Part shown: in pieces, positions 61,414-64,000 of the stretch
How the letters are laid out: every line of letters starts with the position of its first letter
How positions within the stretch are numbered: the first letter of the stretch is position 1
DNA from: Tetrahymena thermophila SB210
Taxonomy: Eukaryota; Ciliophora; Oligohymenophorea; Hymenostomatida; Tetrahymenidae
Length of the DNA: 64,000 nt
Reading direction: 5' to 3'
Assembly (NCBI RefSeq): GCF_000189635.1
Contig: NW_002476157.1
Location: forward strand, 62,001 to 126,000
Position numbers and translations under genes: made by a program
Notes under the pieces: generated by a model
Told to the model about the DNA's origin: nothing
What the model saw: only the letters and a program-made list of their open reading frames with translations
Database searches by the model: none

Positions 61414-62962
61414 ATGCTTTTGGAAATTCAAAGCTCATCTTTAAATAATTCTAGTCAATAATGTATAGAAAATTCTTAATAACCTCTGAATACTTAAAAA
61501 ATTGAGGATTTAGATATAGAAAATGCAGTTTATTTATAAAAATAAGATTACTCAACATTAAAAGATTTAAAAAAGCATATAAGCACTCCTTTTTTGCATT
61601 GTCCTTAAGTTACATTTAGATATACTTAAGGTTAAGAAGGGTTAGAACTTACAACCTACTTAAAAGAAATTAAAAATAACATTTAATGTTTTGAAAATAT
61701 TATATTTGTTATCAAATTGTAAATTTTAATTTAAAAAAAATAATTTTATTAAACTAATATAATTTTAAAAAAAGCTCTAAATCAATTGACGAATGCAAAT
61801 AAAAATATCATAAAACTATAATAGGAGGGTATTAAAATGAGTTTATGATAGAATGTAATATCAAAACAAAAAAAATCAAACTTATCTTAGACTATCTTAC
61901 TCAGTTTACATATATTGAAGATGTTATGATCTAGAAATATGCTTTACAACAATCAAAAGTAAATTCATATAAATGTTAAATGAAGTCTTAAATTTTTTAA
62001 TACAGTTCAAAAATTTAGAAGGTATCCACTTACAAAAAGAGCTTTTTTAAAACTTATACTTAATAAAACAAATATCTAAATTTAATACCGTTGAATTTGC
62101 AGTGTCTCAGTAAATAAATTACTACTCAATTAATAATTAAAACTAATTTTTTATTTATTTATAGAGCGTTTTTACCAATGAACTTTTATAAAATATTGGA
62201 TGTATGGAGAGATCTAAGAGTCTTAGTTATAAGTTGTGAGAAGAGTAAGATAACAATAGATAACCTTAAAAAAATAATGTAAATAAAGTTATTTAATCCT
62301 CAAAGAGAATTAACAAAAATGATTTAACCTATCTTGGGAGAAAATATTTCAGAAAACTATTAAAAAATAATAATATGTGATTTTCCTTTTAATTAAGATG
62401 AGCTTGGGGGATTAGAAAATATAAAAAATATAATAAAGTTAAAAATCGATTTAGACGTAGATTTTAAAATTCAACCTTATTCTCCCATCGAACTCTTTAA
62501 ATACTTATCAACTTAAAAAAATATGAACTCTCTTTATTTTAGAGTAAGTTTTTAAAGCATTTTATTTTTATTTAATTAAAATAAATTCTTAAAATATCTT
62601 AGTGTTTACCTTATCCTCCAACTTAAAGACTCAGCCAATAAGACTTTGGAAACATTTGCACATAGATTATTAAAATTAAAAGTTTAACTAATTTATATTT
62701 AGATATGAATTTTAACAACATCTAAATAGAAAGAATTAATAGATTAGAATTTAAAATTAATTAAAAATAAGTTTATGTAAAATTTTTAAAATTACTCAAA
62801 GAAAAATTCCCAAAATTGCATTAAACTAGATGGGAAGTAAAATTCGAGCTTATAAACATGTTTCTTACTGAAAAAATGAGAGAATTGAAAACTACTTTGC
62901 CTGTTTCTGATAAAAACAGTAGAAAAAACCCTATTTATTCAGAATATTTCTGTAAATTTTGA
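61414..62962 (+). CDS. protein of unknown function, possible leucine-rich pattern
   Basis: Not recognised. Five exons (introns 61719..61774, 61959..62005, 62110..62164, 62544..62602), 443 residues, exon sum 1332 bp. Starts MLLEIQSSSLNNSSQQCIEN. Composition is rich in Leu, Ile, Lys and Asn with regular hydrophobic spacing (FKNLEGIHLQKELFQNLYLI, SLTNLYLDMNFNNIQIERIN), suggesting a degenerate leucine-rich or helical repeat fold of the kind common in ciliate gene families. There is no signal peptide or membrane segment. The end is basic (KNSRKNPIYSEYFCKF). Splice sites are canonical GTAA/GTAAG to AG, and the frame is consistent across all exons, so the gene is real even though its role is unknown. 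Confidence 0.72.
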
Positions 62963-63416
62963 CTTTTAAAAAATAAACATATAGTATATTTATAAGTTTT
63001 CAAATTAATTAAATTATTGTATATTTATAAGCCACTATTTTATTTTATATTTGCATTTAAATTAATAAAATTATTTAAAAATTTTTTAATTTAATGTAAT
63101 TAATTAATCATATCATATTTTTAATTTTTTAATATTGATAAATTTTAACATGTATATTTAAACTGAACAACTTTCTTTTTAATTTGAATTTTTGTATATA
63201 ATTAAATCAAAATACAATAAGTTATAATTATAAGTAATAACATAATTTAATAAAATTAATATAAATTTAAAGATTGTAAAATATTTTTGATTATTAAGAG
63301 ATTTATAAATGAATTTCATTTTTAAATTTATATTTAGATACTATATTTATCAAAAATTTTATTTGTAATTTTTATCTAAGTAAATTTATTTTCTAAATAT
63401 CTCTTCTATCAATCAA
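62963..63416. other. convergent AT-rich spacer
   Basis: Between converging 3' ends. Nothing recognised. Confidence 0.7.
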
Positions 63417-64000
63417 TCAGTACTCATTACCAGAGCTTTAAGCTTCATAGTCATTCACTTTTTATTAAACTATTTTGTCTTGCAAACAATTAATAGTCTC
63501 TACTAATTTCATATAGTCTTTATCATTCTATTCTTGAAGGTAATCTAAATCTCTAATCATGTTATTGTTTAGCTTAAGCATATTCACAAGATTAATATTT
63601 CTTTAATATATTATTATAAAGAATCAATATTATTTTTAAATATAAAAATATAAAAAATTATGAGAAAAATAAAAAAGATTTACTTATTGTTTTAAGGCTA
63701 TTTTGAGTTTTATTATAAAATTGAAGTTCTCATTTAACCAAAATTAGTTGGAGCTTTGATAATATTTGATTTTCTTAAAAATGAATTGTAATTATAATTT
63801 TATTTCTTTTAACTAACTTCCTGAATACTTAGCTGTGATTCACTACTGCAAACACTACTGTTTGATTAATCCTCTTCATCTAAACTTAATTCTATAAGTT
63901 TTTTAGATAATCCTGCTTAATTAGTTTATTATTTTAAGTATTATCTGCATGATTTATGAGTGCAGCCTATTCCATTACACTTTTGTTCTGAAAGCTTTTT
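63417..64000 (-). CDS. 3' end of a Ser/Gln/Asn-rich protein, start outside window
   Basis: Only the last two exons are visible: 63684..64000 and 63417..63600, separated by an intron at 63601..63683 (GTAAAT donor, TAAAG acceptor). The visible protein is ~166 residues. It begins in LSEQKCNGIGCTHKSCRQYL, a Cys/His cluster (C-x4-C-x-H-x2-C) that could be the tail of a CXC or zinc-binding domain, but too little is in view to name it. Next comes a Ser/Glu-rich acidic stretch (LDEEDQSNSSVCSSESQLSI), then polar sequence, and a final coiled coil (NLVNMLKLNNNMIRDLDYLQ then KDYMKLVETINCLQDKIVQQ). No function proposed. Confidence 0.75.

Overview
The window is nuclear DNA of a ciliate, most likely Tetrahymena or a close relative. 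Long reading frames on both strands are full of in-frame TAA and TAG, which fall where Gln is expected (for example inside the malate dehydrogenase and SNF2 helicase frames), and almost every gene ends in TGA. This is the ciliate code: TAA and TAG mean Gln, and TGA is the only stop. Introns are mostly 50-80 bp, very AT-rich, with GTAA-type donors and TAG acceptors; a few reach 200-490 bp. The short Paramecium-type intron class is absent, which favours Tetrahymena. Intergenic DNA is extremely AT-rich. I saw no rRNA, no convincing tRNA, no CRISPR, no transposon and no virus-like element.

Layout. 0-12 kb (all minus): a Gln/Asn-rich protein cut by the window edge, a cAMP-receptor-like 7TM receptor with a long polar tail, a RAD54B-type SNF2 ATPase, and cytosolic malate dehydrogenase. 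13-17 kb: a B-box plus macrodomain protein (plus strand) converging on a MEAK7/TLDC1-type TLDc protein (minus strand). 19.5-26 kb (plus): a large Asn/Gln-rich coiled-coil protein and a VTT/TMEM41-type membrane protein. 26-30 kb: no complete gene, but a gene-like set of exons near 26.4-27.7 kb. 30-40 kb (minus): a PAS-like protein, an ACSS3/PrpE-type acyl-CoA synthetase, weak gene-like traces near 36.3-37.6 kb, and a zinc-cluster/WD40 protein. 41-53 kb: an Asn/Gln-rich protein, then a cluster of secretory-pathway genes (two related Cys-rich, probably GPI-anchored proteins and two tandemly related thioredoxin-fold proteins), interrupted by a large acidic protein with a chromo/chromo-shadow-like domain. 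53-64 kb: a 1209-residue coiled-coil protein, a NEDD1 homologue, an unrecognised 443-residue protein, and the 3' end of another gene.

Functional themes. NEDD1 and the neighbouring long coiled-coil protein diverge from a shared 0.6 kb spacer, so a centrosome or basal-body pairing is possible but unproven. The secreted Cys-rich proteins and thioredoxin-fold proteins plausibly act in the same compartment (disulfide formation). The B-box/macrodomain protein is the most unusual domain combination. For spliced genes the intron coordinates are my own readings; exon sums were checked to be multiples of three.
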